Shown here in pieces: positions 41,081-50,805 of a stretch of 50,805 bases of DNA. This DNA comes from Entamoeba histolytica HM-1:IMSS (lineage: Eukaryota; Evosea; Mastigamoebida; Endamoebidae), in contig NW_001914962.1 in NCBI RefSeq assembly GCF_000208925.1, forward strand, positions 1 to 50,805, read 5' to 3'. A program made the translations under genes and the position numbers. The notes beneath the pieces were generated by a model, which did not search any database, was not told where the DNA came from, and was given only the letters and a program-made list of their open reading frames with translations. Each line of letters opens with the position of its first letter. Position 1 is the stretch's first letter.

Positions 41081-44000
41081 TTATTCAAAACATTCTTTAG
41101 GGATTAAATTTAGAGACTCTAATTGAGAACATCCATAGAAGCTATGATTTCCAAATGAAGTTATTGTAGAAGGAAGTATTATTGATTTTAAATTGTAGCA
41201 ACTATCAAAACAATGAGAAGGAATAGAAGAAATAGAAGAAGGGATAGTAATACTTGTTAGATTAATACAATTTTTAAAGCAATATTCTCCAAGAGAAGTA
41301 ACTGAAGAAGGTATTGAAATATTCATTAAATTAACAGAATTTCTAAAACAATTATCATTAAAACAATTTACTAAATGAGGGATATTTGTAGAAAGTAAAT
41401 ATATTTCATCTTGAGAGAGAGTAATATTGTAACAAGGAATCTTATTTTTTGAGAAATATATATATTGAAGTAATGATACATTAAATGGATAATTTGAAAT
41501 AGGAGTATTATTAATAATGATTGAACGTAAAGAATGACAATTTGTAAAACAATCATAAGAAAGTGACGTTAGTCGTGACGATAATGCTATTCTTGTTAAT
41601 TGTTTACATCCACTAAAACATAATCCTCCAATAAATTCAACTGAATCAGGAATACAAATTTCTTTTAAAGCAGAACAATAACTAAATGCAGTTTGTCCAA
41701 TCTTTTTTAATGAAGAAGGAAGAATTACTGATTCTAATCTAGAACAATAACTAAAACAATCTTTATCAATTTCTTGAATTTGATCACAAATTACTTCTTT
41801 TAAAAAATAACATCTTTTAAAACAACATTGTCCAATTGATTTAACATTAGAAGGAATATGAATAGATGTTAATCCAAAACATTTATAAAAACATGAACTA
41901 TCTAAAATTTCAATAGAAGATGGAATATTAAATGATACTAATTTATCACACATTCTAAAACAATTTTCTGGAATCTTTTTAATTTGACACGGTTCTTCAA
42001 ATTTACATTTTTGAAGCCCAAGACAAAAATCAAAACATCTTTTTCCTAATTTTGTAACTGAAGATGGAATAGTTATTGAAGAAAGATTTTTACAATTAAA
42101 GAAACAACACCCTTTAATTCTTTTTAATTGATTTGGAAAATGAATTTGACTTAATGAATGACATTCAGCAAAAACATTGTTAGATAATTTTGTTATTTTA
42201 GATGGAATTTCAATAGATTTTAAAGAAATACAATAATAAAACAATGAAGATGATAATTTTTTAAGATAAGGAGGTAATTCAATACTTTTTAATGAAGGAC
42301 AATTAGAAAAAACATTTCTTTTAATTGAAACAACACTTGAAGGAATTTGAATTTTAGACATTTGAAAACAATCACAAAAAACACCAACTTTTATTTTAGT
42401 AATATGAGAAGGAACAATAAGTTCCTTTGAAGAAAAATCAAAATAAGTATTATTTAATGTTTGGATTTCTGAAGGTAAGTATTTTGAGTCATAAATATCA
42501 TCATCATTTACTTGTGCAATATTAAGACATTCAATATTATTTCTTTTTAATAAAAGATATTCAGAATAACTTACTAATGAAGTATATGGAAGTAAATTTG
42601 TTGGAAGAGAGAGTGACGTTAAATTATCACAATTTTTAAAACAATACTTTCCCATATATTGAACAGAAGATGGAATTATTAAATTTTTAAGAGATGAACA
42701 ACCATTAAATGCATAAGACTTTATTTTAGTAATATTTGTAGAAAGTGTAATTGAAGTTATATTAAAAGATGATTGAAAACAAGACTTTCCAAGAGAGATA
42801 ACATTTGGTGGAAGAATAAAGCTATTTTCAACTAACTTAGAAAAACATAATTTAGATATATGAAGATCAACATCAGTTGGAATAATAGTATCTACATTAT
42901 TATTTCTTCTCTGTAAATAATCCTGATCAGTAAATTGGATATTTGTACAATGAATATTTAATGAAGAAAATAATTGATACTGTTGATAACTAACTTTATA
43001 TTTATATGACAAATCTTTTTCTAATGGAATAATAAGATTTTTAAGACCTCTACAATTTAAACAAATGTCTTTTCCAATATATGTAACTGTTGTTGGAATT
43101 GAAACAAATGTTAAACTATGACAATCAGAAAAACATTTTTCTTCAATACGCTTTAAAGAAGAAGGTAAAAGTATTTCTTTTAATTGAACACAACCAGAAA
43201 ATGCATTCTTTTTAAGTTTAACTAAATGAGGTGGAAGAGAAATAGTACTTAAATTTATACAAAATTCAAAAGCACTTGCATTAATTGAAGTAATTGTTGA
43301 AGGGATTGTAATAGAAGTTAAAGCAGAACAATTCATAAATAATTTACAACCAATACTTGAAATTGATGATGGTAATTGAATTTCTTTTAATCTAACACAA
43401 TCACTAAATGCTCCAGAAATAATATATGTAACTGATGTAGGAATATAAATAGATGTAATAAAAGATCCAACAAAGGCATTTGAATCAATAATAACTATAT
43501 TTGTTGGAATACATATTGAACGAATTTCTCTAATATTTTTAAAACATTCTTTACCAATAATTAAAGCATCATCAGGTATTTTAGGTTCATGAGTTAATGG
43601 GTTATATGTTAATACTGAACCACTACTAAAAAAATTAATATGAACACAATTAATACCAAACTTTTCTAATATTTGTTTGTCATAATAAGACACATCAAAT
43701 GGATATTCATTATTTTTTAATGGAACTTCTAATGTTTGAAGACTAGTACAATTCAAAAAACAATTACATGATATATTTACTGTCGTATCTGATATTTTTA
43801 AACGTGTTAATGAATAACAATTTTCAAAACATCTTTCTCCAATATAATCTACTGATGGTGGAGTTTCTATTTCTTTTAAAGATGTACAATTTTTAAATAC
43901 TTTTTGATTAATCATAACTACTGTTGATGGAATATTAATACTTTGTAAACTACTACAATTTTCAAAACATGAGTCAGATATAAATTTTACAGTATCTGGA

Positions 44001-44749
44001 AGATGTACTGAACTGAGTGCTGTACATCCAAAAAAACTTTTATTAAACAATGAATATAATGTTCCTTGAATAACAACTTCTTTTAATCGTGCACAAAATG
44101 CAAAACTTTCATATCCAATAGATACAATATTTTGTGGGAATTTTACTTCAGTTAAGTGACTACAACAAAAGAAACATGCCCCATCAATAATTGAAACAGA
44201 AGATGGAATTTCAATTTTCTCTAATTCAATACAATTAAAAAATGTACAAACTGGTAATTCTTTTAATGTACATGGAAGTTGTATTTGAGTTAATTGAGTA
44301 CATTGACTAAACGCTTCTTGTCCAATTTTTCTAATAGTATTTGGAATGATAATTTTTTGAATTGGAGTGGATTCAAAACATTTATCACCTAAAGCTTTAA
44401 TAGCAAAATTTTGTGGAATGTCAATTCCAAATTCTTCACGATCTGAACGGGTATAAACAATTTGATGACATTTATTAAAATTCTTCATTTGATTAAGTGC
44501 TTCTTTATAGGTTAAGAAATAATAAAATGAATATGTTTCTATTGGAAGACGAATTTCGTTTTTATGGTACAGGCATTGTGTTTGAATTTTAGGAAAAAGA
44601 CGAAGATTTGATATTGAGATAGGATTGTATCTAAACTTTTCTAATGTTTCTTGAAATTTTTTACATACACAAATAACGTTAATAAAATCACTTTTATATC
44701 GAAAATATTTACTACAAATCAATAACGAATAACTATCTAATTTTTTCAT
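41081..44749 (-). CDS. BspA-like leucine-rich-repeat protein
   Basis: A 1222-residue single-exon protein. The first about 110 residues (LDSYSLLICSKYFRYKSDF, FNPISISNL-like, YKEALNQMKNF) are the N-terminal block typical of the large Entamoeba BspA-like family. The rest is about 40 repeats of the 23-residue LRR_5 type, pattern I-x-x-x-C-F-x-x-C-x-x-L-x-x-I-x-I-P-S-S-V, interrupted by two or three spacer segments with the pattern YPFDVSYYDKQIL. There is no signal peptide, and the C-terminus (PKECFE) is not a CaaX box, so surface display as seen for some members is not supported by the sequence. Known: treponeme/trichomonad/amoeba BspA-like proteins are linked to adhesion. The function here is unknown. 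The repeat array makes length variation between strains likely. Confidence 0.93.
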   Translation of the reverse strand: MKKLDSYSLLICSKYFRYKSDFINVICVCKKFQETLEKFRYNPISISNLRLFPKIQTQCLYHKNEIRLPIETYSFYYFLTYKEALNQMKNFNKCHQIVYTRSDREEFGIDIPQNFAIKALGDKCFESTPIQKIIIPNTIRKIGQEAFSQCTQLTQIQLPCTLKELPVCTFFNCIELEKIEIPSSVSIIDGACFFCCSHLTEVKFPQNIVSIGYESFAFCARLKEVVIQGTLYSLFNKSFFGCTALSSVHLPDTVKFISDSCFENCSSLQSINIPSTVVMINQKVFKNCTSLKEIETPPSVDYIGERCFENCYSLTRLKISDTTVNISCNCFLNCTSLQTLEVPLKNNEYPFDVSYYDKQILEKFGINCVHINFFSSGSVLTYNPLTHEPKIPDDALIIGKECFKNIREIRSICIPTNIVIIDSNAFVGSFITSIYIPTSVTYIISGAFSDCVRLKEIQLPSSISSIGCKLFMNCSALTSITIPSTITSINASAFEFCINLSTISLPPHLVKLKKNAFSGCVQLKEILLPSSLKRIEEKCFSDCHSLTFVSIPTTVTYIGKDICLNCRGLKNLIIPLEKDLSYKYKVSYQQYQLFSSLNIHCTNIQFTDQDYLQRRNNNVDTIIPTDVDLHISKLCFSKLVENSFILPPNVISLGKSCFQSSFNITSITLSTNITKIKSYAFNGCSSLKNLIIPSSVQYMGKYCFKNCDNLTSLSLPTNLLPYTSLVSYSEYLLLKRNNIECLNIAQVNDDDIYDSKYLPSEIQTLNNTYFDFSSKELIVPSHITKIKVGVFCDCFQMSKIQIPSSVVSIKRNVFSNCPSLKSIELPPYLKKLSSSLFYYCISLKSIEIPSKITKLSNNVFAECHSLSQIHFPNQLKRIKGCCFFNCKNLSSITIPSSVTKLGKRCFDFCLGLQKCKFEEPCQIKKIPENCFRMCDKLVSFNIPSSIEILDSSCFYKCFGLTSIHIPSNVKSIGQCCFKRCYFLKEVICDQIQEIDKDCFSYCSRLESVILPSSLKKIGQTAFSYCSALKEICIPDSVEFIGGLCFSGCKQLTRIALSSRLTSLSYDCFTNCHSLRSIIINNTPISNYPFNVSLLQYIYFSKNKIPCYNITLSQDEIYLLSTNIPHLVNCFNDNCFRNSVNLMNISIPSSVTSLGEYCFKNCINLTSITIPSSISSIPSHCFDSCYNLKSIILPSTITSFGNHSFYGCSQLESLNLIPKECFE

Positions 44750-45463
44750 GATTTGATATTTATTAGAGGGTAGTTAAGTTTGTTAAGATAAAAACCCTCT
44801 TTTTTGTTTTTTTTTTCCAAAATTTTTGTAATAAAAAATGTTTTTGTATCAATATTTGTTGAAAATATTTTTTAAGTTTTCTTATTTCTTCAAGACTAAG
44901 GAAAATTAAAGATCTTCATATAATTTTTTATTTATTTGTTTTTGTTACATGAAAGTTACTATTGTCAAGCGAAAAGTTTTTTTTGGAAAAGTTTAAAATG
45001 AGTAGAAAAGACGTTTATGAGTATAATAGTAGAATAACAAAAAACACGTATTTAATATCTTCTTTCAGGAGGTAAATAATAACAATAATTATTTTCAAAA
45101 TTAAACAACAAAATAAATAACGTAATTAATGCTAGACATATTGTAATTTAAAAGTATGTATATAATAGCATAAGTATTTTATTCAATTTAATACCACTAC
45201 AAGGATTTGTAGTTATCTAGGATATTCTAAACAAGTTTAATAGAACACAAAATTATATTTTCATATTGTTTGGTTTGTTTTTATTAGTTGAGGTATTTAG
45301 ATAAATATACTTTAAAAAAAATTTAACACAAATTATAATAAATATTTTATATTTTATATTAAAAAACAAAGAAAAGAAACGTAGATTAGTTTAGTTTAAT
45401 AGAATAATAAAATTTTTTTTTAAATTTATTTTTTTTTTTTTTTTTTTTTTTGGTTTAATTTTA
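44750..45463. other. AT-rich intergenic region with long T-run
   Basis: No gene is seen. It ends in an uninterrupted run of 23 T (45429-45451) just before LINE copy B, a plausible T-rich target for LINE insertion. Confidence 0.55.
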
Positions 45464-45469
45464 AAAAAG

Positions 45470-46774
45470 ATGCAATACAGGAGACACCACAAAAAATACA
45501 GAAAAATAAATAACCAAAAAAGAAGAAATTCACATCAACCAAGAAATATAAATGATAGAGGAATGAGTGAAAATAGGTATTATCTGTATGGACAGAGATG
45601 CATGAATAATCACACTAACCATTACAATAACAATTATTACCATAAATATCACAACATAGATGATACAAATCGTTTCACTCATCACTTCAATCATAATCAT
45701 CGTCATAAACACTTTAATAATAACTTCAATAGAAATAAACAGTATCAATATAATAGAAATAAATACCATAATAACACTCAAAGAAGGTATAAACAATATC
45801 AAAATAAGAAACAAAATAGAAATCAAAGAAAAGAAATCATTGAAACACAAAACAAAGAATATTGGAAAAGACTCTTTGAAGAAGAAATTAAAATACTTAC
45901 ACCACAAGAAGTAGAAGAAATTAAAAATACCAAGATTAAAGAATATACATCATCAACAATATGGAGAAGATGGTATTTTCTTGCACGAGAAAAAACCAAA
46001 ACAATCAGAATGGAAGAAGAAACTATTAGTATGACGATGGAAGAAGACAATAATCAATACAACCCAAATGAGATTAAAGACAATAGAATATACAATAACT
46101 ATGTAATGAGTATTGAAAATGAAGAAGACGATGATAAAGATTCTACGAGAGTAGAAGCTAGGCTTGCTGAGGAGAAGAAGATCACTAAAGGAGAGAAGAA
46201 GAGGCTGGTAGAAAAGGAAGAAGAAAACAGTAAAAAGGAAAAAAGAGTAGAAGAAATAGAAAAGAAAGTGGAGGAGGATATGAAAGAGAAAGAAGAAATG
46301 AAAAATGAAATACAAATAAAAGACCAAACCATTAATAAACTAACAAAGGATATTATGACATTAAAGAAGAAGCATGAGAATGAGATAAGCACAAAAAACC
46401 ACAAGTGTGATAAAAAAATATTCAAATTCCATGCTGAATCTGAAAGAAAAAGGTCTGAAGTAAACAATTTAACACAACAATTGCTCTTTCTGAAAGATAA
46501 ATTAGAAAATGAAAATACACAGGAAGAAAAGAAGAAAGATGAGGTAACTTACAATATAACAGACTCATCTGAAACACAAATAGTAAATGACCTCTCCCCC
46601 AATGTGGTAGTAGCTGATGAAATATCATCAAGTGAAGATGATCTTCCAAAAAAAAGAAAGTTAACGCAGAAATCCATTGAAGAAATTGATATTCAGCATA
46701 AGAAGATCACCACATTAGAATTAGACAAGCAAAAAAACGGGGGAAGCAAACAGATAGAAAAGAAGAAATTTTAA
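45470..46774 (+). CDS. LINE ORF1, nucleic-acid-binding coiled-coil protein (intact)
   Basis: 434 residues. The basic N-terminus (RRHHKKYRK, KKRRNSHQPRN) is followed by an Asn/His/Tyr-rich part (about 45-110), a region around EYWKRLFEEEIKIL, and a long charged coiled coil (about 215-330, EARLAEEKKITKGEKKRLVEKE...). A CDKKIFKFHAESERKR stretch and a Ser/Glu-rich end follow. This matches ORF1 of EhLINE elements, which binds RNA/DNA and acts as chaperone in retrotransposition. It is the only complete LINE protein in the window. It could still be made and act in trans. Confidence 0.88.
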   Translation: MQYRRHHKKYRKINNQKRRNSHQPRNINDRGMSENRYYLYGQRCMNNHTNHYNNNYYHKYHNIDDTNRFTHHFNHNHRHKHFNNNFNRNKQYQYNRNKYHNNTQRRYKQYQNKKQNRNQRKEIIETQNKEYWKRLFEEEIKILTPQEVEEIKNTKIKEYTSSTIWRRWYFLAREKTKTIRMEEETISMTMEEDNNQYNPNEIKDNRIYNNYVMSIENEEDDDKDSTRVEARLAEEKKITKGEKKRLVEKEEENSKKEKRVEEIEKKVEEDMKEKEEMKNEIQIKDQTINKLTKDIMTLKKKHENEISTKNHKCDKKIFKFHAESERKRSEVNNLTQQLLFLKDKLENENTQEEKKKDEVTYNITDSSETQIVNDLSPNVVVADEISSSEDDLPKKRKLTQKSIEEIDIQHKKITTLELDKQKNGGSKQIEKKKF

Positions 46775-49700
46775 CACTTTATAAATGTTTTGTTTTGAAA
46801 TTATTTGAAAGAAAATTAAGATGTCAACTTAAAGAAGAAATAATAGAAAGAATAATACAAGAATTTGGAATTAAAGTTAATGATATTAATGAATATAAAG
46901 AAATAATAAAGAAGACATTTAAAATAAAGAATGAAATTAAAAGAGAAATCAATAGAATAATGGAGGAAGAAATAATAAAACATCAATGGAAAGATAATGA
47001 ATTAAAAGAAATAATATCAAAAGTGAACAAAAAAGAAGAAATAGAAGAAGAGGAGGTAATGAAAATATTTAAAGAAGAAGAAATGAAAGAACAAGAAGAT
47101 GTACAATTTATTAACTATTATTACAATAAGAAGAAAATACATCAAATAATTAATATTATTAATAAAAATGAAATATTAATCAATACATTAGATGAGTATT
47201 ATCATTATATTAAATCTGTAGCTTCCACTATTAACATAATTAATAAAAATAAACAAGAAAGAAGTGGAAAGAGAAGTATAGAAAGAATATTACAATCAAA
47301 AATATGTAGATTAAGAGATTTACTTCATAATAAACAATATATGAAATTGAAAAGAATATTACATATTAAGAAATATGATATATACCATATTAAAATAAAA
47401 ACAATTGAACAAATAAACTATTATAAATACCTCTGAAAGATGAAAATAATAGAAATAGAAGCAAGAAAGAATAATTGGAAAAGAATAAGATTGAATTATA
47501 AAATGATGAAATACGGAAAAAGGCAACACATAAATAAATCTAAAGAAGATGAATATCCAGATAATATCTCCACTATTAATTTCTGGAAAGGAATCTATGA
47601 AACTAACACTAATATAGATTTCCTGAATATTAATTGAAAATAGAATTAATGATAGAATATCTATAATCACTCCCAATGAACTAGAGTGTGCTATTAAATT
47701 TATTGCTAACTGGAAGGCACCGGGAGTTGATAAAATACAAGGATTTTTGATTAAATATTTAGAACAACCAATGAAATATTTATTAAAATTATTTAATGAA
47801 TGGTTAAATAATCATAATGAAATACCTCCTCACTTTATTCAAGGAAGAACAATATTAATATATAAAAAAGGAGATAAATTAGACCCACAGAATTACAACC
47901 CAATAACTTGCTTAAATTGTCTGTTAAAAATAAATACATCAATATTAAAAATGAAAATAGAAAATCAATTGATGCTAAATCCAATTGAAAAACAACTTTC
48001 ATTAAATCAAATTGGATGTAAGAAATATACATATGCATCAAAAGAATGATTATTATACAACACTACAATCCAACAATTATTAATAAAGGCTAAATGGAAG
48101 TGTTTAGAAACATATTATGACGTCTCCAAAGCATATGATAGTATTAATCATCAATGGATTAAACAATGTTTAATATATTTTAATATCCAACTAGTAGTAA
48201 TTAATAGTATATTATATATATTAAATAATACACATCTTAATTTATATTACAATCAAGAAAGTGATAGTATAATTAATGTAGAAAGAGTAATAATACAAGG
48301 TGACAGCCTATCTCCACTTTTATTTGTATTATCCATTGATGTATTATCTAAACAATTAGATAAACAAATTAACAAATTGAATATTAAAATGAATGGAGAA
48401 GAAAAACAAGTCCAGTTAAACCACATATTGTATATGAATGATTTAAAGATAATAACTAATAGCCTCGATGAAATAGAAAAAGCCAACAAATTAACTAAAG
48501 AAATATTTAATGCAATAGGATTAAAAATTAATGTAGAAAAGAGTGTGATAATGACTAATATTAATAGTCAAATAAATGGTGAATTAGCTGAACTACCAAG
48601 AGTAACTAATGATAATCCTTATTAATATCTTGGTATTGAAATAGGAGATAAAGTAAATATCAACAAATATTGTACAAGAATATTAAATGATGTGTCTTCT
48701 ATTTTATCATCATTAAATACTATGAAATACAGCAGCCTCAATACAATAAGAAAGATTAATAATGATATAATCTCAAAATTAAGATATGGATTTAGTATTG
48801 TCCCATGGAAACTATGAGAATTGGAGAAGATAGATAAACAAATAAGAAAAGCATTAATTCACCTCCAATTATATAGTAGAAATATCCCAAAAGTAGATTA
48901 TATGTTAAAATAAATGAAATGGGATTAGGATTAATGTCAGCAAGAGATGAATGTGGTAAAGAATTATTAAGAATATATTTAAAATATAAGTGGAGATCAA
49001 ACACAGAAATAGGAGAAATGATAGAAGCAATAAAAGAAAATCCAAATTGAATAATTAAAAGAATGAAGAAAGCATTTGGTAAGAAGATTAATTTTAATGA
49101 ATTAATGAACGTAATAGAAATAAATGAAAGAAAACACGATGTAAAGGAAGTATTTGAATGAGTAACTAATGAATTAAATGAAAGATATTTAAATGAATGG
49201 AAAGAAAAGAAATGTGGTGAATATATAAGATGTGCAAATGGCACTTTCAATGATAAGAAATTAACAGTAGCCACTTGGAAGTCATTGAACATAAAAAGAA
49301 ATGCATTCCTCCAAGTAGTAAAGATGCAAGAATGAGTAACTATGACAGGAAGTATTAAATCAAAAATACTCCAAAATGATGATTTAAAATATTGTAAACA
49401 TTGTCATAACACAATTGCATCTATTAATCATATATTGTTGTGATGTAATGAAAAAGAATCAAATATCAAAACATGATTATGTTTGTAAACAAATATATAA
49501 ACACATATTAATTACAAATTTTAATGAATTTGATGCAATTGACTTTAATAATCCTCCAAAATGTATTAATAATGATGAAATGGTTATAACTTACAATAAA
49601 GATTTATTGGTTAATGACAATTAATTCAATGCTAGAAGACCAGATATATATTATCAAAATATTACAGAAAAGAAATGATATATTATAGATGTTGCTATAT

Positions 49701-50099
49701 GCCAAAATAATAATTTAGAATTAAATTATATTCATGAAATAAATAAATAAATACAAAGAATTACAAGAGAAATTAAGAAACAATAGAGAATTAATATATG
49801 TAGAAATAATATCTGTTATATTATCAATAAATGGATTAATACATGAAGAGTCTATAAGAAGATTAAAATCACTGAAATTAAAATTAGACTTTGCCAAAAT
49901 CCTACGAACAATAATTATAAAAAATATGAAAGACTTAATGTTTTACACAGGAAATTCTGGCAGCACAATAGAAGAAGAACAATCTAATGCGAGTATGTTA
50001 GAAATTAACTCTATTACATCAATAGAGCATATTGAAGAAACCGAAATAATCACTTCTCAGTATGAAGAAAATCCAATTGAGGATATATCTAATAATTGA
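46755..50099 (+). pseudogene. LINE copy B ORF2 (RT plus endonuclease), broken
   Basis: ORF2 overlaps the end of ORF1 in another frame. It reads LTLYKCFVLKLFERK with no ATG at its start, which suggests re-initiation or frameshifting in the active element. Breaks: TGA at 47434-47436 (copy A has CGA there), a frame loss near 47637, TGA near 48047, YMND at motif C (about 48435), several stops in the part before the endonuclease (48818, 49048, 49160, 49333), and a stop/deletion in the zinc knuckle at about 49440. The C-terminal block ends with the TGA at 50097-50099, so the coding frame runs almost to the element's last base. Confidence 0.87.
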
Positions 50100-50100
50100 C

Positions 50101-50354
50101 ATTTTTTTTTGTTTTTTTATTTGTTGAAATAAAATTTGTATCCTTTATTTTTTTCTTTCTTTTCTTCTTTTATCATCTCTTATGTTTTATTACACTTTAT
50201 CTTCTTTCTTTTTATATTCTCTCCTTTCTACTTTTATTCTTTCTTCATCTTCTTCTACTTTTTACTTTCTTTTTATTCTTTTATATCATTCCTTCTCTTC
50301 TTTTTCCATTATTTGCTTTTTTATTGCCTCATATTTTATATTAAATTATTGAAA
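50101..50354. other. Polypyrimidine (T/C) tract
   Basis: About 240 bp of nearly pure T and C on the plus strand, with few purines. No gene is supported. It joins the 3' end of LINE B to the 5' end of the second SINE. Confidence 0.8.
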
Positions 50355-50805
50355 AGATCGAAGGTGGCATGTCTAAAACACCACACAAACCCTAGTACAA
50401 ATTCAAGCATTGACACTTCCAGTTATTATCTGGTTATGACAGTGTATTTGAATTAGAAATGTATTAGGTAAAGTTGCAAAGGGTGTAGCAAGATATTATG
50501 ATAGAATATTACATGGTGTAATATAAGGAACTACTAAAGTGTGGGTAAGACTAAAAGAAAATTAAACATAATAATATAGTGGTAATGAAATGATTTCTTC
50601 TCTCATTCATAAAATAAAGAAAAAAGGAAAAAGAAAATGTTTAAAATAAGGTAGAAAATAAACAAAAGAATAAAAAAAGAAGGAATAAGCAGAAAAAGTT
50701 TGAAAAAGCATAATATTAAGAAATAAAAGAAGTGATTTTCTCAATTTGCAAGAAAAAGCTAAATGATAAATTAAACAAAAAAATTACTGTTTTTTAAATA
50801 GAGAA
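50355..50805 (+). mobile_element. SINE (EhSINE-like), cut by the window edge
   Basis: It starts GATCGAAGGTGGCATGTCTAA and follows the SINE at 14627-15176 over its length, with scattered differences. The stretch GTGTGGGTAAGACTAAAAGAAAATT shows only one degenerate 26-bp unit. It is more diverged than the first copy. The 3' hairpin region lies at or beyond the window end, so neither the end nor a target-site duplication can be seen. Confidence 0.88.

Larger units (their letters stand above)
45464..50100 (+). mobile_element. LINE copy B (non-LTR, R4-like, EhLINE type)
   Basis: About 4.64 kb and full length compared with copy A. It shares the 5' start (A-run, GATGCAATACAGG) and the 3' end (AATTGAC). 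ORF1 is intact; ORF2 is interrupted. RT motif B (IQGDSLSPLLF) is intact but motif C reads YMND in place of YMDD, so a catalytic Asp is lost. The endonuclease zinc knuckle is damaged by a stop and a small deletion near 49440. The RPD motif is kept. A T-run lies on both flanks. I could not define a target-site duplication. Confidence 0.94.

Noticed and set aside
50096..50456. Two plus-strand frames rich in Phe/Leu/Ser
   Set aside because: They are produced by the T/C tract and run into the SINE. No domain or start context.
1..50805. tRNA genes, rRNA genes or CRISPR arrays
   Set aside because: I saw no cloverleaf-type GGTTCGA cores, rRNA-like stretches or regularly spaced repeats. The SINE tandem units are the only short tandem array of note.

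Overview
The window looks like chromosomal DNA of an Entamoeba species. The evidence is very AT-rich intergenic DNA, short introns (49-109 nt) that begin GTTTG and end in AG, compact genes on both strands, two R4-type LINE copies and two SINE copies of the Entamoeba kind, a BspA-like leucine-rich-repeat protein and a P-glycoprotein of the amoebic family. The histolytica/dispar/nuttalli group is the likeliest source. I cannot fix the species from sequence alone.

Layout. 1-156: 5'-truncated LINE tail (minus). 877-1374: small TLDc-like protein (minus). 2072-6740: near full-length but broken LINE copy A (plus). 7128-10379: large protein with two decayed pogo/Tigger-like DDE modules joined by a linker carrying two SUMO-interaction-like motifs. 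10482-11471: HMG-box protein. 11630-13327: unrecognised protein. 13430-14226: more GC-rich block with an isolated helix-turn-helix ORF, probably a transposon relic. 14603-15200: 550-bp SINE (minus) inside a perfect 24-bp target-site duplication. 15692-19630: P-glycoprotein, with a good TATA-like element upstream. 19717-20366: two-exon tetraspanin (minus). 20650-23383: two-exon RasGEF. 23509-25033: two-exon alpha/beta hydrolase. 25156-26082: three-exon DHHC palmitoyltransferase with an apparent 3' frameshift (minus). 26376-29165: PX-myotubularin phosphatase (minus). 29777-30241: four-TM protein. 30320-32470: unrecognised helical protein. 32618-33257: two-exon MCTS1. 33425-35656: cullin (minus). 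36025-36400: old, diverged LINE tail (minus). 36959-40177: PMCA-type calcium pump (minus). 41081-44749: BspA-like LRR protein (minus). 45464-50100: LINE copy B (plus), with intact ORF1 and broken ORF2. 50355-50805: second SINE, running off the window.

The host genes do not form one pathway. Several belong to membrane traffic and signalling: palmitoylation, phosphoinositide turnover, Ras activation, Ca2+ and drug efflux, and a tetraspanin. The most unusual host gene is the tandem transposase-derived protein at 7128-10379. The other notable results are splice structures that rebuild five genes, a single-base frame break in the DHHC gene, and the retroelement history: reciprocal lesions in the two LINE copies, an unreported-looking diverged LINE remnant, and a SINE with an intact duplication and a 3' hairpin.
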